DNA of 64,000 nucleotides from Roseinatronobacter domitianus (lineage in GTDB: Bacteria; Pseudomonadota; Alphaproteobacteria; Rhodobacterales; Rhodobacteraceae), in assembly GCF_023336755.1 (NCBI RefSeq), contig NZ_JALZWP010000005.1, positions 1-64,000 of the forward strand, given 5' to 3'. Positions 8,706 through 22,155 of the stretch are shown here, one piece after another; position 1 is the first letter of the stretch, and each line of letters begins with the position of its first letter. The notes under the pieces were generated by a model that worked only from the letters and a program-made list of their open reading frames with translations, was not told the origin of the DNA and did not search any database. Made by a program: the position numbers and the translations under genes.

Positions 8706-9482
8706 CTATATCGTCATGGCCGTGTTATAGTCATGGATCACCCGCAGGCCATACATCGTCAGGTCATCCTCGATTTCGTCAAACAGGTCTTCGGCCTGTG
8801 CGAACAGTGCCGCCAGACCGCCTGTGCCAATCACTTTCATGGGGCGGCCATACTCGGCCTTTATCCGCTGGGTAATCCCTTCGATCAGCCCTGTATAGCC
8901 CCAGAACACCCCGGATTGGATGCACGCGACCGTATTCGTGCCGATCACGCGCTCAGGGCGCGAAATATCGACATGCGGCAGGGCGGCAGCACCCTGGTGC
9001 AAAGCTTCCAAACTTAGGTTCACACCCGGCGCGATTACACCGCCAACATAGGCGCCATCCTCGGCTACCACGTCGAAATTGGTGGCGGTGCCAAAATCCA
9101 CGACAACCACATGCCCGCCATGGCGCTGAAATGCGCCAGCCGCATTGGCCAGACGGTCAGGACCAGGGCGCACGCCCTCTTCCACTCGTGGCGGGACCGG
9201 CAGGCGGCATTCGGGCTTGCCCACCACAAGCGGGCGGCAGTCGAAATAGCGGTCGCACAGAACCCGCAGATTGAACACCACGCGCGGCACGGTGGACGAG
9301 ATGACGACATTACGGATATCCGCCGTAATACCGCGCACCTGCATCAACGTGGACAGCCAGACATAATACTGGTCCGCCGTGCGCCGATGGTCGGTCGAGG
9401 TGCGCCATGTTTGCAAGATGACATCATGTTCCCACAGGGAAAACACTGTGTTGGTGTTGCCGCAGTCAATGGTCAGAAGCAT
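8706..9482 (-). CDS. coaX: type III pantothenate kinase
   Basis: CoaX phosphorylates pantothenate in the first step of coenzyme A synthesis; type III enzymes are of the acetate-kinase/Hsp70 ATPase fold and are not feedback inhibited by CoA. The 258-residue protein has the phosphate-binding DCGNTNTVF at residues 6-14, the second motif DFGTATNFD near 128, and GGVIAPGVNLS near 147. It sits between birA (nine bases upstream) and rnj. Confidence 0.94.
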   Translation of the reverse strand: MLLTIDCGNTNTVFSLWEHDVILQTWRTSTDHRRTADQYYVWLSTLMQVRGITADIRNVVISSTVPRVVFNLRVLCDRYFDCRPLVVGKPECRLPVPPRVEEGVRPGPDRLANAAGAFQRHGGHVVVVDFGTATNFDVVAEDGAYVGGVIAPGVNLSLEALHQGAAALPHVDISRPERVIGTNTVACIQSGVFWGYTGLIEGITQRIKAEYGRPMKVIGTGGLAALFAQAEDLFDEIEDDLTMYGLRVIHDYNTAMTI

Positions 9483-9491
9483 GGGCTTTCC

Positions 9492-10226
9492 TTAGAAAAA
9501 CACGTCAGCAGCAGGAATGGCGCGCAGGCCATGCGCGCTACGCAGCAAAAGCGCGCCAGTATCGTCAATCCCTTCGAACGTGCCCTCATGGCTGTCGGTC
9601 ACAGTGCGCGCCGTGATCTTTTCGCCCAAGCGCGCAGCACGGGCCAGCCACGCGGTGCGGATCGGGGCGAAGCCGTAAGTGGTGAACTGCGTCTGCCAAT
9701 GGGCAAAGGCGGGGGCAAGCAGGTCAAGGAACTCTTCGGGCGCGATCCGTAGGCCGGTTTCACCCAGCAGACTGACCGGGCGCAGCGCACCCGCGTCGGC
9801 GTCGGGGTGGGCCGCAAGGTTAACCCCGATCCCGATTGTCAAAAACGGCCCCGCGCTTTCCAACAAGATGCCCGCCAGTTTTGCCCCGTGCAACAGAACG
9901 TCATTGGGCCATTTCAGCGCAAAACTGTCAGGACGACCAGTCGCAGCGGTCAAGGCCTCTTGCAGCGCAAGCGCGGTCACAAAGGAATAGAGCGCGGCCT
10001 GCGCGGTTGGCATTTCGGGCCGGAACAGGTAGCTTGCGGCAAAATTACCCTCCGGGTCATGCCACACTCGGCCGCGCCGTCCCCGCCCTGCGGTCTGGCG
10101 CAGGGTGAGTATCCATTCCGGGCCAGCAAATGCCGCCATCCGGCGCGCGGCCTCTGCATTGGTGCTATCGACCTGCGGCAGGACGCTGCGCCCTACCCCG
10201 TCCGGCCAGTTACCGGACAAGGGCAT
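9492..10226 (-). CDS. birA: biotin--[acetyl-CoA-carboxylase] ligase, lacking a DNA-binding domain
   Basis: The enzyme makes biotinyl-AMP and transfers biotin to the carrier domain of acetyl-CoA carboxylase. The 244-residue protein shows VDSTNAEA at the N-terminus, the biotin-binding loop GRGRRGRVW near residue 47 and KWPNDVLL near 108. It has no N-terminal helix-turn-helix, so it should be a ligase only and not a biotin-operon repressor. The ATG at 10226 overlaps the end of nuoN by 17 bases, so it is probably co-transcribed with the complex I genes. Confidence 0.93.
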   Translation of the reverse strand: MPLSGNWPDGVGRSVLPQVDSTNAEAARRMAAFAGPEWILTLRQTAGRGRRGRVWHDPEGNFAASYLFRPEMPTAQAALYSFVTALALQEALTAATGRPDSFALKWPNDVLLHGAKLAGILLESAGPFLTIGIGVNLAAHPDADAGALRPVSLLGETGLRIAPEEFLDLLAPAFAHWQTQFTTYGFAPIRTAWLARAARLGEKITARTVTDSHEGTFEGIDDTGALLLRSAHGLRAIPAADVFF

Positions 10227-11649
10227 CCGCCGCCAAAGCGGCCATTCCGTCTATGCCGAACAGGTTGATGACCCCGAGCACCATGATCATCGCGCAGGCG
10301 ACCAGAAGTGTTGCCTGAACCGGCGCGCGAACTGTGTCGAGCGGTTCTGACTCTGCTCCGAAATACATGTAGAACACGATCCGTAGATAATAGAACGCCC
10401 CGATAACGGACGCGATAACCCCGGCAACCGCCAACCATGTCAGCCCGGCATCGACGGCCGCCCACAGCACATAGAACTTGCCGAAGAAGCCCACCAGCGG
10501 CGGAACGCCCGCAAGGCTGAACATCAGCACCAGCAGCGCCAATGCGCGCAGTGGTTCAGCTTTAGACAGTTGGTTCAGCTCCGAAATATCCGTCACAGCT
10601 TTACCATCGCGCCGCATGGTCAGGATAAAGGCAAAGACACCGATATTCATGGTCACATAAATCGCCATGTAGACCAGCATCCCTTGCACGCCCTGCGCGG
10701 TGCCTGCGGCCAGACCAACCAATGCAAAACCCATGTGACTGATCGACGAATAGGCCATTAGCCGCTTGATGTCGCGCTGTCCGATCGCGGCAATCGCGCC
10801 CACAAACATGGACGCCGCCGCCAATAGCGCCACGATCTGCGACCAGTCGCCCGGCACGGTGCCGAAAGCGTCATGCACCAACCGTGCAATCAGTGCCATC
10901 GCCGCCACTTTGGGCGCGGTGGCGAAAAAGGCGGTTACGGGCGTGGGCGCGCCTTCATAGACATCCGGCGTCCACATGTGGAACGGCACGGCAGAGACCT
11001 TGAACGCCAGCCCCGCCAACATGAAGGCCAGACCCATCAGCAGGCCAACCGACATGCCATCTTCGGAGATGGTGCTGAGGATGCCTGCAAACACGGTCGT
11101 GCCCGCATAGCCATAGGTCAGCGACGCGCCATACAGAAGCAGGCCCGAGGCCAGCGCGCCAAGGATGAAATATTTCAACCCTGCTTCGGTCGAGCGGCTG
11201 GAATCGCGGTTCATGGTGGCGACAACGTAAAGCGCCAGCGATTGCAGCTCCAACCCCATATACAGAACGATCAGGTCGCCCGCAGAGACCATCAGCATCA
11301 TCCCGACGACTGACAGCGCGATCAGGATCGGGTATTCGAATTTCAAAAGCCCCGTCTCGATCATCACCGATTTACCCATCACCAGCACCACGGCGGCAGA
11401 GACAAGTATCAGCATCTTGGCGAATTGCGCGAAGCCGTCTTTCAGGTAGGTGCCGTTAAACGCGGTCAGCGGCTCTAGCGATTGCGTGCCCGAATACAGT
11501 GCCAGCATCACCATAAGTGCTGCGGTCGCGTATAAGATAGGTTCGGCCAGCTTGTCCTTGCCGCCATAAACGCCCACCATCAACATGGCCATGGCAAAGA
11601 GCGCGAGGACAATCTCTGGAAGCGCGGTTGTCAGATCTGCTCCGATCAT
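10210..11649 (-). CDS. nuoN: NADH-quinone oxidoreductase subunit N
   Basis: NuoN is one of three antiporter-like proton-pumping membrane subunits of complex I. The 479-residue, almost wholly hydrophobic protein has about 14 predicted membrane helices. Family hallmarks include the lysine-bearing discontinuous helix around [17 protein letters not shown] and [16 protein letters not shown]. It is the last nuo gene; birA begins inside its 3' end. Confidence 0.96.
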   Translation of the reverse strand: MIGADLTTALPEIVLALFAMAMLMVGVYGGKDKLAEPILYATAALMVMLALYSGTQSLEPLTAFNGTYLKDGFAQFAKMLILVSAAVVLVMGKSVMIETGLLKFEYPILIALSVVGMMLMVSAGDLIVLYMGLELQSLALYVVATMNRDSSRSTEAGLKYFILGALASGLLLYGASLTYGYAGTTVFAGILSTISEDGMSVGLLMGLAFMLAGLAFKVSAVPFHMWTPDVYEGAPTPVTAFFATAPKVAAMALIARLVHDAFGTVPGDWSQIVALLAAASMFVGAIAAIGQRDIKRLMAYSSISHMGFALVGLAAGTAQGVQGMLVYMAIYVTMNIGVFAFILTMRRDGKAVTDISELNQLSKAEPLRALALLVLMFSLAGVPPLVGFFGKFYVLWAAVDAGLTWLAVAGVIASVIGAFYYLRIVFYMYFGAESEPLDTVRAPVQATLLVACAMIMVLGVINLFGIDGMAALAADALVR

Positions 11650-11660
11650 GTCGGGCCCTT

Positions 11661-13202
11661 TCAGTTCTGTGCCAGTTGGGATGCGGCCTCATGGGCCTGC
11701 AACGCCAACGCATGTCCATCGACCAGCGCGCTGACCGAAGGACCGATGATATCGGTGATAAAGGCCGGATAGACCCCAAGGATCAGCGTGGCCGCCACCA
11801 AAGGCGCCATCATTGCCTTTTCGCGGCGGTCCATGTCGGAAATGCCTTTCAGGCTGGCCTTGATAAGTTCGCCCATCACCACCCGGCGATAGAGCCACAG
11901 CGCATAGGCCGCCGACAGGATCACCCCGCTTGCGGCGAAGAACGCGACCCAAGTGTTCACTTGGAACACCCCCATGAAGGTCAGGAATTCGCCGACAAAT
12001 CCGCTGGTCCCCGGCAGGCCGACATTGGCCATGGTGAACAGCAGGAACACGGCAGCATAGACCGGCATGCGGTTGACCAGGCCGCCATAGGCCTCAATCT
12101 CTCGGGTGTGCATGCGGTCGTAGATAACCCCTACACCCAGGAACAGCGCGCCGGAAATGAAACCGTGGCTTATCATCTGGAAGATCGCGCCATCCACGCC
12201 CTGCTGGTTCGCGGCAAAGATACCCATGGTGACAAAGCCCATATGCGCCACCGACGAATAGGCGATCAGCTTTTTCATGTCGGTCTGCATCAGCGCGACA
12301 AGGCTGGTATAGACAATGGCAATCGCCGACAACCACAACACCAACGGCGCGAAGATGTCACTGGCCACCGGGAACATCGGCAGGCTGAACCGCAAGAACC
12401 CATAGCCACCCATTTTCAGCAGCACCGCTGCCAGCACCACGGACCCTGCGGTCGGGGCCTGAACATGCGCGTCGGGCAGCCATGTATGCACCGGCCACAT
12501 CGGCATTTTCACCGCGAAGGACGCGAAGAAGGCCAGCCACAACAGCGACTGCATCCCACCAATAACCTGCCAACCCGCAACGCTGAAGGTTTCAGTGCTG
12601 AACTGGTGGTTCAGCAGCGTCGGAATGTCGGTCGTGCCGGCATCAACATACATTGCGATCATCGCGACCAGCATCAGCACCGACCCAAGGAAGGTATAGA
12701 GGAAGAACTTGAACGCCGCGTAAATGCGTTCCTTGCCGCCCCAGATGCCGATGATCAGGAACATCGGGATCAGACCCGCTTCAAAGAACAGGTAAAACAG
12801 CACAAGGTCCAGCGCCGTAAACACGCCGATCATCAGCGTTTCCAGCAGCAAAAACGCGATCATGTATTCCTTCACGCGGTGCGTGACGTTCCAGCAGGCG
12901 GCAATCGTAATCGGCATCAGGAAGGTTGTCAGCATGACGAACAGAACCGAGATGCCATCGACCCCCATCTTGTAGGTCAGGCCCAAGATCCATTCATGTT
13001 CTTCGACGAACTGAAAGCCTGTGTCGGCCGGGTCAAACCCCACCAACAGGATCAGGGACGCAGCAAAGGTTGCCAGCGTGGCCACGAACGCCACCCATTT
13101 CGCGTTATTTCGCGCGGCCTCATCATCGCCGCGCAGAAAGACCGCAAGGATCAGTGCCGCGATGGCAGGCGTAAAGGTGATGATGGAAAGCAGGTTCAGC
13201 AT
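11661..13202 (-). CDS. nuoM: NADH-quinone oxidoreductase subunit M
   Basis: NuoM is an antiporter-like proton-pumping subunit of complex I. The 513-residue protein has about 14 membrane helices, the conserved [14 protein letters not shown] with the following lysine (LLKMGGYG), and [13 protein letters not shown]. The start ATG overlaps the nuoL stop as ATGA (13200-13204). nuoN follows after 11 bases. Confidence 0.96.
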   Translation of the reverse strand: MLNLLSIITFTPAIAALILAVFLRGDDEAARNNAKWVAFVATLATFAASLILLVGFDPADTGFQFVEEHEWILGLTYKMGVDGISVLFVMLTTFLMPITIAACWNVTHRVKEYMIAFLLLETLMIGVFTALDLVLFYLFFEAGLIPMFLIIGIWGGKERIYAAFKFFLYTFLGSVLMLVAMIAMYVDAGTTDIPTLLNHQFSTETFSVAGWQVIGGMQSLLWLAFFASFAVKMPMWPVHTWLPDAHVQAPTAGSVVLAAVLLKMGGYGFLRFSLPMFPVASDIFAPLVLWLSAIAIVYTSLVALMQTDMKKLIAYSSVAHMGFVTMGIFAANQQGVDGAIFQMISHGFISGALFLGVGVIYDRMHTREIEAYGGLVNRMPVYAAVFLLFTMANVGLPGTSGFVGEFLTFMGVFQVNTWVAFFAASGVILSAAYALWLYRRVVMGELIKASLKGISDMDRREKAMMAPLVAATLILGVYPAFITDIIGPSVSALVDGHALALQAHEAASQLAQN

Positions 13203-15166
13203 CAGTTTGCCCCTCCGCCCAGCGTGACAAAGCTCACGATGGCGACAATGCCCAGCACCATGGCGAAGGCGTAGTGATAGACGAAGCCGGATTGCGCACG
13301 GCCTGCCAGACGCGTCAGCATCGGGATGATCCCCATGGCCAGACCATTAATGCCGCCATCAATCATGCCGCCGTCGCCCTTCTTCCACAGGAAGGTGCCG
13401 ATGGCCTTGGCAGGCCGAACGAAGACCGCGTCGTAAATCTCGTCGAAATACCACTTGTTCAGCAAGAACTGGTAGGCACCGGGGAAGGTTTCGGCCAACT
13501 TTTTGGGCAGTTCGGTATTGCGAATGTAGAAGAGCCAGGCCAGCCCAAGCCCGATCAGCATGGCGACGAAGGGCGCGGCCTTGACCCATTTATCGACATA
13601 ATGCGCATCATGGATCAGATCGTTTTCCGGCGCGATGAACAGCGCTGCACCGAAATATTCGCGCACCGCCTCGGTCGAGCCGAAGAACGGCCCGTAGAAC
13701 ACTACGCCCGACAGAACCGCACCCACCGCCAGCACCGCCAGTGGCACAAGCATGACCAGCGGGCTTTCATGCGCGTGTTCGTGCGTATGCTTGTCGCCGC
13801 GCGGGGTGCCGAAAAAGGTCATGAACATCAGCCGCCAGCTATAGAAGCTGGTCATCAGCGCCGCGATCACCAGGAACCAGAACGCATAGGTCGTGCCAGC
13901 GGCAAAAGCGCTCTCGATGATCGCGTCTTTAGACACGAAGCCGGCAAAGCCAATGGTCGTCAGCGGTATGCCCACACCGGTAATGGCCAGCGTGCCGATC
14001 AGCATGGCGTAATAGGTCATGGGCAGCTTTTTGCGTAGGCCCCCGTAGTTTCGCATGTCCTGCTCATGGTGCATGCCGTGAATGACCGACCCCGCCCCAA
14101 GGAACAGCATCGCCTTGAAGAAGGCATGCGTCAGCAGGTGGAACATGGCGACCGAGTAAACACCGATACCCGCGGCCACGAACATATAACCCAGCTGCGA
14201 ACAGGTCGAATAGGCGATCACGCGCTTGATGTCGTTCTGCACCAGACCCACGGTTGCGGCGAAGAAGGCGGTCAACGCACCGATAAGCACGATAAAGCTA
14301 GTCACATCGGGCGTGTATTCCATCAGCGGCGAGAAACGCGCGACAAGGAACACACCCGCCGTCACCATGGTCGCAGCGTGGATCAGCGCCGACACCGGCG
14401 TCGGGCCTTCCATCGCGTCGGGCAACCACGTGTGCAGCAAAAGCTGCGCCGATTTGCCCATCGCACCCACGAACAGCAGGAACGCGATCAGGTTGGCGGC
14501 GTTCCATTTCGTCCACAGGAAGCTAACGGTTGTTTCAGCCAGCATGGGGGCTGCGGCGAACACATCGTCATAGGCGATGGAATCGACAAGGTAGAACGTC
14601 ACCATCAGCGCGATGATCAGGCCCATATCGCCCACGCGGTTGACGATGAACGCTTTCATCGCGGCGGCACCTGCGCTTTGCTTGCGGAAGTAGAAGCCGA
14701 TCAGCAGGTAAGACGCTAGGCCCACGCCTTCCCAGCCGAAGAACAATTGCACAAGGTTATCGGCCGTCACCAGCATCAGCATGGCGAAGGTAAAGAGCGA
14801 CAGATAGGCGAAGAAACGCGGGCGGTAGCTTTCATCCTCGGCGAAATGGCTGTCATGCGCCATGTAGCCAAAGCTATACAGGTGGACCAAAGCAGAGACC
14901 GTGGTGATCACGATCAGCATGACCGCCGTCAGACGGTCCAGCCGGATCGCCCAGTCGCCTACCAGCGTGCCGCTATCAATCCAGCGCATCAGCGTGATCT
15001 GCTCTACCCCGCCATCATGCGTCAGGAAGATGACCCAGGACAGGATCGCGGACAGGAACAGCAGGCCCGTGGCAATGATCTGAGCCGCTTTTTCGCCGGT
15101 GACGCGCCAGAACAGCCCGGCGAGGATCGCGCCGAACAAGGGCGCCAGTAGAACAATCGTCGCCAT
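13202..15166 (-). CDS. nuoL: NADH-quinone oxidoreductase subunit L
   Basis: NuoL is the distal antiporter-like subunit of complex I, ending in the long lateral helix along the membrane arm. The 654-residue protein contains [39 protein letters not shown] and a histidine-rich cytoplasmic loop (HTHEHAHES). The C-terminal third ([18 protein letters not shown] onward) corresponds to the lateral helix and anchor. It begins five bases after nuoK and overlaps nuoM. Confidence 0.96.
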   Translation of the reverse strand: MATIVLLAPLFGAILAGLFWRVTGEKAAQIIATGLLFLSAILSWVIFLTHDGGVEQITLMRWIDSGTLVGDWAIRLDRLTAVMLIVITTVSALVHLYSFGYMAHDSHFAEDESYRPRFFAYLSLFTFAMLMLVTADNLVQLFFGWEGVGLASYLLIGFYFRKQSAGAAAMKAFIVNRVGDMGLIIALMVTFYLVDSIAYDDVFAAAPMLAETTVSFLWTKWNAANLIAFLLFVGAMGKSAQLLLHTWLPDAMEGPTPVSALIHAATMVTAGVFLVARFSPLMEYTPDVTSFIVLIGALTAFFAATVGLVQNDIKRVIAYSTCSQLGYMFVAAGIGVYSVAMFHLLTHAFFKAMLFLGAGSVIHGMHHEQDMRNYGGLRKKLPMTYYAMLIGTLAITGVGIPLTTIGFAGFVSKDAIIESAFAAGTTYAFWFLVIAALMTSFYSWRLMFMTFFGTPRGDKHTHEHAHESPLVMLVPLAVLAVGAVLSGVVFYGPFFGSTEAVREYFGAALFIAPENDLIHDAHYVDKWVKAAPFVAMLIGLGLAWLFYIRNTELPKKLAETFPGAYQFLLNKWYFDEIYDAVFVRPAKAIGTFLWKKGDGGMIDGGINGLAMGIIPMLTRLAGRAQSGFVYHYAFAMVLGIVAIVSFVTLGGGAN

Positions 15167-15170
15167 CGGA

Positions 15171-15476
15171 TCAGCCTTTCATCACGTTGACGTCTTCGAC
15201 GTCGATCGTGCCACGGTTGCGGAAGAAGCACACAAGGATCGCAAGGCCGATCGCGGCCTCTGCGGCGGCCACGGTCAGCACGAACATGGTGAACACTTGG
15301 CCCACGAGATCGTTCAGGAAGCTGGAAAAGGCAACAAGGTTGATGTTGACCGACAGCAGCATCAGTTCAATCGACATCAGAATGACGATGATATTCTTGC
15401 GGTTCAGGAATATGCCGAAAATCCCAATGACGAAGAGCGCCGCCGCCACCGTCAGGTAATGTTCAAGTCCTACCAT
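15171..15476 (-). CDS. nuoK: NADH-quinone oxidoreductase subunit K
   Basis: NuoK is a three-helix membrane subunit of complex I (mitochondrial ND4L). The 101-residue product begins MVGLEHYL. It carries the two buried glutamates needed for proton transfer: one in [12 protein letters not shown] near residue 36 and one in [13 protein letters not shown] near 70. The longer frame to 15566 was rejected because MVGLEHYL is the family start and the extension is hydrophilic. Confidence 0.95.
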   Translation of the reverse strand: MVGLEHYLTVAAALFVIGIFGIFLNRKNIIVILMSIELMLLSVNINLVAFSSFLNDLVGQVFTMFVLTVAAAEAAIGLAILVCFFRNRGTIDVEDVNVMKG

Positions 15477-15537
15477 TGTCGTCCCTCGTGTTATTCTGGC
15501 GCGGGCCTTTGCGGCTCTCGCTATGCGGTGGCCGGGC

Positions 15538-16155
15538 TTAGCTAAGCCCCTGCCCCGATTTGACATCTTTCAGTTCCATCGCCTTGGCCGGGTCACGGTG
15601 CATTTGCGAGATCACGTTTTGGCGCTTCACATCCTTGCGGTGGCGCAGCGTCAGCACAATTGCGCCGACCATCGCAACCAGCAGGATCAGGCCAGAAACC
15701 TGAAACACCAGAAAATACTGGTCATAGATAATCATCCCCAGCGCCTTGGTGTTGTGGACCTCTGCCACATCCGGCGTAGGCGCTTGGCGCAAGCCCATCG
15801 CCTGTTCGCTGCTGGACCACGCGCCAAAGAGCATGGCCATTTGCAGCAACAAAACGACACCAATAATAGCGGCTATCGGAAAATACCTCGCCATCTCACT
15901 GCGCAAGGACGCAAAGTCGATGTCGAGCATCATGACCACGAACAAGAACAAAACCGCCACCGCGCCGACATAGACGATGATAAGCAACATCGCCATGAAT
16001 TCGGCCCCCAGCAGGACGAACAGGCCCGCCGCCGACAGAAACGCAAGGATCAGCCACAGCACCGAATGCACCATGTTGCGCGAGATCGTGACCAGAAAGC
16101 CCGCGCCCAGAAGTGTGACCGCGAATGCGTAGAATGTGATATCGGCTATGCCCAT
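15538..16155 (-). CDS. nuoJ: NADH-quinone oxidoreductase subunit J
   Basis: NuoJ (mitochondrial ND6) is a five-helix membrane subunit whose third helix rotates during turnover of complex I. The 205-residue product starts [11 protein letters not shown] and contains [20 protein letters not shown], the pi-bulge helix region, followed by FVVMMLDID. The frame is open to 16374, but that part overlaps nuoI in another frame. It starts 32 bases after the nuoI stop; 61 bases separate it from nuoK. Confidence 0.95.
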   Translation of the reverse strand: MGIADITFYAFAVTLLGAGFLVTISRNMVHSVLWLILAFLSAAGLFVLLGAEFMAMLLIIVYVGAVAVLFLFVVMMLDIDFASLRSEMARYFPIAAIIGVVLLLQMAMLFGAWSSSEQAMGLRQAPTPDVAEVHNTKALGMIIYDQYFLVFQVSGLILLVAMVGAIVLTLRHRKDVKRQNVISQMHRDPAKAMELKDVKSGQGLS

Positions 16156-16187
16156 GTTGTCGGGTCCTTCGTATCGGTGTCGCGGCT

Positions 16188-17719
<1,532 letters not shown>

Positions 17720-17734
17720 GCGTCCCTCTATTCC

Positions 17735-18151
17735 TCAGACCGTTGGAATGTTCTGCGCATTGCAGTCATCCACGACCACTTCCGCGTCTATTGTTCTTGT
17801 TCCGCGTGGCAGGTCGGGCGAGATGGTGTAAACTCCATCCGCTTCCCAGATGCCACCCCTTTGCGTAGTGCTTGTGCGCACATGGCGCGCAAAATTATAA
17901 CCCCGGATCAACGTATACTGGGCCGCTGCGCAACGCGCATACGCGATCGCCTCTGCTTGTCCAGCCTCGCCCGCAATCTGCACCAGAAAACTGACCAGAT
18001 CGCCATCCAGCAACCGCGTGTCCACGCCCAGATATTGGGTGCGCGCAGGCGGATCAAGCGTATCGCGCGCGCCCTGCCCGGCGACACAGCCCATCAACCC
18101 ACCGCAAGCGGCGAGCGTCAGGGCTTTGGCTGGGAGGGCATTGGCGATCAT
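17735..18151 (-). CDS. small predicted lipoprotein inside the nuo operon, function unknown
   Basis: This 138-residue protein lies between nuoG and nuoH and is not a recognised complex I subunit. The N-terminus is short and hydrophobic with a possible lipobox LAAC (Cys16) and an alternative at Cys22 (LMGC). The mature part is soluble and has two further cysteines (RCAAAQY, DDCNAQN) that could pair. It contains TQYLGVDTRLLDGDLVSFLV and a WEADGVYTIS segment. It starts six bases behind the nuoG stop with a poor Shine-Dalgarno, so it is probably translated by coupling. Similar reading frames occur, to my knowledge, in nuo operons of related bacteria; no function is claimed. Confidence 0.75.
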   Translation of the reverse strand: MIANALPAKALTLAACGGLMGCVAGQGARDTLDPPARTQYLGVDTRLLDGDLVSFLVQIAGEAGQAEAIAYARCAAAQYTLIRGYNFARHVRTSTTQRGGIWEADGVYTISPDLPRGTRTIDAEVVVDDCNAQNIPTV

Positions 18152-18157
18152 GACGGT

Positions 18158-20176
18158 TTACTCCGCGGCCAGCGCGGTTTCAGCCCGCGCTTTTGCCATT
18201 GCAGAGAGTTCAGCCATAAGGCTAGAGGCCCGCGCGATCGGGTTGGTCAGGTAATGGTCCGCCACAGCAGACTTGAAAGCCACCTGTGCCAACTTGCCCT
18301 GCGGCAGCGAATGCCATTCGTTTTCCGGCACCTCGTCGATTTCCGCCAGATGCGGGAAGCTGCCAGTCAACTGATTGCGCAATGCGCTCAGGTTGTCGAA
18401 GGGCAAGGTTGCGCCCAGTTCTGCCGAGAGCGCACGCAGAATAGCCCAGTTTTCTTTAGCCTCTCCCGGTGCAAAACCGGCGCGCAGCGCCAGTTGCGGA
18501 CGGCCTTCGGTGTTCACGAACAGGCCGTTTTCCTCGGTATAGGCCGCGCTTGGCAGGATAATATCCGCGCGGTGCGCGCCCCGGTCGCCATGGCTGCCCT
18601 GATAGATCACGAAGGCACCCGGTGCGATGTCGACCTCGTCCGCACCAAGGTTGTAGATCACCTCTGCGGCCTCGGTCGCGGCGGGCAAGCCGCCTTCGGT
18701 GATGCAGCCGATATCCATTGCGCCCACGCGGGCGGCGGCAGTGTGCAGCACCAAGAGTTTCGCGCCCGATTTCTCGGCAATCGCCTGCGCGGTAGCCAGA
18801 ACCGCTTCGCCATCGGCGTCGCGCAATGCGCCTTGGCCGACGATGACCACGCAGTCCTTGTCAGCCAGATCGGACATATCCAGATCCAGCACATGCGCCA
18901 GCGCAGCGCGGTCGGTGCCCATGTGCTCATAGTCATAGGTCAGGTCAGCCGCGTCGCCCACCAGCGTGACATCGGCGCCGTGCAGCCACGCCTTGCGGAT
19001 ACGCGAATTCAGAACAGGCGCCTCATGGCGCGGATTGGTGCCGATGAGCAGGATTTTCTGCGCGTGGTCCACGTCTTCGATGGTTGCGGTGCCGACATAG
19101 GCAGAGCGGTTGCCCGCAGGCAGCTTCGCGCCATCGACACGGCATTCGGTTGTGCCACCCAGATTTTCGACGAGCGTTTTCAAAGCATAAGCCGCTTCCA
19201 CCGACACCAGATCACCGACAAGCCCGGTCAACTTGCGGCCCTTCATCGCCGCTGCCGCTGTCGACAAGGCTTCGGGCCAAGAGGCCGCGCGCAGCTTGCC
19301 GTTTTCGCGAATATAGGGGCGATCAAGGCGCTGGCGTTTCAGCCCATCCCAGACATAACGCGAACGGTCGGCCAGCCATTCTTCATTAATGCCGTCATGG
19401 TTGCGCGGCAGAATACGCATCACTTCGCGGCCCTTGGTGTCCACGCGGATGTTCGACCCCAGCGCATCCATCACGTCGATGGTTTCGGTCTTGGTCAACT
19501 CCCACGGGCGCGCGGTAAAGGCGTAGGGCTTGGACACCAGCGCGCCGACCGGGCACAGGTCGACGATATTGCCGACCATCTCGGATTCGATCAGTGCACC
19601 CAAGTAAGTCGTGATTTCTGCATCCTCGCCGCGCCCCGTCTGACCCATGACCTGAACGCCGGCCACTTCGGTCGTAAACCGCACGCAACGGGTGCAGGAA
19701 ATGCAACGCGTCATATGCGTCTCGACCAGCGGTCCAAGCTGCAAATCCTCGGTCGCGCGCTTGGGTTCGCGGAAACGCGAGAAATCGACGCCATACGCCA
19801 TCGCCTGATCTTGCAAATCACACTCGCCGCCCTGATCGCAAATCGGGCAATCCAGCGGGTGGTTGATGAGCAAAAACTCCATCACGCCTTCGCGCGCCTT
19901 CTTGACCATCGGTGTATTCGTCTTCACCTGCGGCGGGCTGCCATCGGGGAAGGGTCGCATGTCCTTGACCTGCATCGCGCAGCTTGCCGCCGGTTTGGGT
20001 GGTCCGGGCTGCACCTCGACCAGGCACATGCGGCAATTGCCGGCAATCGACAGACGTTCATGATAGCAAAAGCGCGGAATTTCGATCCCGACCATCTCGC
20101 ACGCTTGAATCAGCGTCATGGTCTGGGGAACTTCCACTTCCTGCCCGTCGATGATGATCTTGCGAAGGTCAGACAT
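18158..20176 (-). CDS. nuoG: NADH-quinone oxidoreductase subunit G
   Basis: NuoG is the large iron-sulfur subunit of the hydrophilic arm. The 672-residue protein has a [2Fe-2S] plant-ferredoxin motif in the first 80 residues ([22 protein letters not shown]) and [13 protein letters not shown] with the second ferredoxin motif [11 protein letters not shown] molybdopterin-like C-terminal domain follows. Its size matches the mitochondrial homologue rather than the longer E. coli form. It begins three bases after the DUF5333-like gene. Confidence 0.96.
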   Translation of the reverse strand: MSDLRKIIIDGQEVEVPQTMTLIQACEMVGIEIPRFCYHERLSIAGNCRMCLVEVQPGPPKPAASCAMQVKDMRPFPDGSPPQVKTNTPMVKKAREGVMEFLLINHPLDCPICDQGGECDLQDQAMAYGVDFSRFREPKRATEDLQLGPLVETHMTRCISCTRCVRFTTEVAGVQVMGQTGRGEDAEITTYLGALIESEMVGNIVDLCPVGALVSKPYAFTARPWELTKTETIDVMDALGSNIRVDTKGREVMRILPRNHDGINEEWLADRSRYVWDGLKRQRLDRPYIRENGKLRAASWPEALSTAAAAMKGRKLTGLVGDLVSVEAAYALKTLVENLGGTTECRVDGAKLPAGNRSAYVGTATIEDVDHAQKILLIGTNPRHEAPVLNSRIRKAWLHGADVTLVGDAADLTYDYEHMGTDRAALAHVLDLDMSDLADKDCVVIVGQGALRDADGEAVLATAQAIAEKSGAKLLVLHTAAARVGAMDIGCITEGGLPAATEAAEVIYNLGADEVDIAPGAFVIYQGSHGDRGAHRADIILPSAAYTEENGLFVNTEGRPQLALRAGFAPGEAKENWAILRALSAELGATLPFDNLSALRNQLTGSFPHLAEIDEVPENEWHSLPQGKLAQVAFKSAVADHYLTNPIARASSLMAELSAMAKARAETALAAE

Positions 20177-20179
20177 TTC

Positions 20180-20617
20180 TCACTTCTCCCGCAACCGCTT
20201 GCCGATGGCAGAGCCTTCGGCAATCTGGTCGCTTGCATAGGCACACACGGCCTGTTCGTTCATCGGGTCCACATCGGCGGCCCGCAGATAAGTAAACACA
20301 AGCTGGCGCATCCGTTCTTGTTCCGCCTCATCCTCGACAAAGGCTTCGATCTGCCCCCGGTCAGGACCAAGCGCGCGCGCCTTGTTGTAGAGACCAAAGA
20401 AATACGCCACCCGCGCGAGTTTTCCGGGCGGGTCAATGCTGTCGGGGCAGCTATCTGCGATATGCTTGATGATGGCCGCCGTAAACAACCCGTTATACAC
20501 TTCCGGCGTCGCGCGCAGCAGGTCGTTAACCTCTGCCTGCGTCATGGATTGCGCCGCGCTGCCCGTGGCGAGCGAGGCGGCAACCGCAAGTCCTGCCAAG
20601 AGCGTTGCGCGTGCCAT
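20180..20617 (-). CDS. small secreted protein of the nuo operon (DUF5333-like)
   Basis: The 145-residue product, counted from the second ATG, opens with a Sec signal peptide (MARATLLAGLAVAASLATGS, cleavage expected after SAA). The mature helical protein has two cysteines (ADSCPDSID and QAVCAYASD). I believe this is the family labelled DUF5333, found between nuoF and nuoG in Rhodobacterales, but I could not check. Two ATGs lie side by side, at 20620 and 20617; the GGAG is better spaced for the second. It overlaps the nuoF stop region. Its periplasmic location means it is not a peripheral-arm subunit; an assembly role is only a guess. Confidence 0.75.
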   Translation of the reverse strand: MARATLLAGLAVAASLATGSAAQSMTQAEVNDLLRATPEVYNGLFTAAIIKHIADSCPDSIDPPGKLARVAYFFGLYNKARALGPDRGQIEAFVEDEAEQERMRQLVFTYLRAADVDPMNEQAVCAYASDQIAEGSAIGKRLREK

Positions 20618-20621
20618 CATC

Positions 20622-21911
20622 CTACTCCGCTGCCACGCGCCCGGCCTTGTTGGCACGGATGCGATCCTCGATCTCGGGGCGGAAATTGCGGATCAGGCCT
20701 TGAATGGGCCACGCCGCCGCGTCGCCAAGCGCACAGATCGTATGGCCTTCGACCTGCTTGGACACGTCCCATAGCATGTCGATTTCCTCGATCTCGGCCT
20801 CTCCGCGCACAAGGCGGTCCATGACCCGCATCATCCAGCCGGTGCCTTCGCGGCAGGGCGTGCATTGGCCGCAGCTTTCGTGCTTGTAGAACTTGGCCAG
20901 CCGCCAGATTGCCTGCACGATATCGGTGGATTTATCCATCACGATCACCGCCGCCGTGCCAAGGCCCGAACGCAGGTCTTTTTGCAGGTAGTCAAAATCC
21001 ATGATTGCACCCTGCATGTTTTCACCCCGCACGCAGGGAACGGATGACCCACCGGGGATGACCGCCAGCAAGTTGTCCCAACCGCCGCGAATGCCGCCGC
21101 AATGGGTTTCAATCAGCTCTTCAAAGCTGATCGACATGGCCTCTTCTACCACGCAAGGTGTGTTCACATGGCCGGAAATCGCGAAAATCTTGGTGCCTGC
21201 GTTGTTTGGGCGGCCAAAGCCTGCGAACCACGCGCCGCCGCGGCGCAGAATTGTGGGCACAACGGCGATGGATTCCACGTTGTTCACCGTGGTCGGGCAA
21301 CCATAAAGCCCCGCGCCCGCCGGGAAAGGCGGCTTCATCCGCGGCATGCCCTTCTTGCCCTCCAGGCTTTCCAGAAGTGCTGTTTCCTCGCCGCAGATAT
21401 AGGCCCCGGCCCCGTGGTGCAGGTAGATGTCGAAATCATAGCCGGACCCGCAAGCATTTGGACCAACAAGCCCCGCGTCATAGGCTTCATCAATGGCGTT
21501 TTGCAGCGCCTCTTTCTCGCGGATGTATTCGCCACGAATGTAGATATAGCAGGCATGCGCGTTCATCGCGAAAGACGCGATCAAGCAGCCTTCGATCAGC
21601 GTATGCGGATCATGGCGCATGATCTCGCGGTCCTTGCAGGTGCCCGGCTCGGACTCGTCTGCATTCACAACCAGATAGGCTGGGCGTCCGTCGCTTTCCT
21701 TGGGCATGAAAGACCATTTCAGACCGGTCGGGAACCCGGCCCCGCCGCGTCCGCGCAGGCCCGATTGCTTCATTTCATCCACAATCCAGTCGCGGCCCTT
21801 TTCAAGGATCTTCTTGGTGCCATCCCAATGGCCACGCGCTTGCGCGCCTTTCAGCGAGCGGTCATGCATGCCGTAAAGGTTGGTAAAGATGCGGTCCTTG
21901 TCGTCCAGCAT
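20622..21911 (-). CDS. nuoF: NADH-quinone oxidoreductase subunit F
   Basis: NuoF binds NADH and FMN and starts electron flow through complex I. The 429-residue protein shows the FMN/NADH motifs [13 protein letters not shown] near residue 54 and [19 protein letters not shown] near 168. The N3 cluster motif [12 protein letters not shown] is near 345. Length is typical. It follows the DUF5337-like gene by 22 bases and precedes the DUF5333-like gene. Confidence 0.97.
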   Translation of the reverse strand: MLDDKDRIFTNLYGMHDRSLKGAQARGHWDGTKKILEKGRDWIVDEMKQSGLRGRGGAGFPTGLKWSFMPKESDGRPAYLVVNADESEPGTCKDREIMRHDPHTLIEGCLIASFAMNAHACYIYIRGEYIREKEALQNAIDEAYDAGLVGPNACGSGYDFDIYLHHGAGAYICGEETALLESLEGKKGMPRMKPPFPAGAGLYGCPTTVNNVESIAVVPTILRRGGAWFAGFGRPNNAGTKIFAISGHVNTPCVVEEAMSISFEELIETHCGGIRGGWDNLLAVIPGGSSVPCVRGENMQGAIMDFDYLQKDLRSGLGTAAVIVMDKSTDIVQAIWRLAKFYKHESCGQCTPCREGTGWMMRVMDRLVRGEAEIEEIDMLWDVSKQVEGHTICALGDAAAWPIQGLIRNFRPEIEDRIRANKAGRVAAE

Positions 21912-21933
21912 ATGCGTATCCTTATCTGCGCGC

Positions 21934-22155
21934 TCAGCGGCCTTTCAGCCGCCAGATGCGGAAAGTCACAATCAAACCCCAGGCAAAGGCGGCAAGGGCG
22001 GCAAAATCGACCAGAAAAGCGTAGCGCGCCTGCCAGCCAAACTGCCCGCCGATGAATTGCAGACCAACCCACAGCACAATCGCCACGGCCATCACCGCCC
22101 CCGCAAGCCGAGCCTGCCGGGCAAGTGCCATGTCCTGTTCGCTGGGTTTGGTCAT
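21934..22155 (-). CDS. two-helix membrane protein of the nuo operon (DUF5337-like)
   Basis: The 73-residue product has a charged N-terminus ([19 protein letters not shown]), two membrane helices ([16 protein letters not shown] and [19 protein letters not shown]) and a basic tail ([10 protein letters not shown]). I take it for the family called DUF5337, which sits between nuoE and nuoF in Rhodobacterales. Three in-frame ATGs occur at 22164, 22161 and 22155. The AAAGG touches the first but is nine bases from the third, which was chosen. Its constant place in the operon suggests an accessory or assembly role; this is inference. Confidence 0.75.
   Translation of the reverse strand: MTKPSEQDMALARQARLAGAVMAVAIVLWVGLQFIGGQFGWQARYAFLVDFAALAAFAWGLIVTFRIWRLKGR

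Noticed and set aside
7498-8730. A 410-codon plus-strand frame opposite rnj
   Set aside because: Antisense to RNase J, which has all catalytic motifs; the opposing translation has no known domain and extreme His/Arg content.
17861-20824. A 987-codon open frame on the plus strand opposite nuoG and nuoF, and a 548-codon one at 11628-13274 opposite nuoM
   Set aside because: Antisense shadows of well-recognised complex I genes in GC-rich DNA; the translations are rich in Arg, His and Gln and have no family features.
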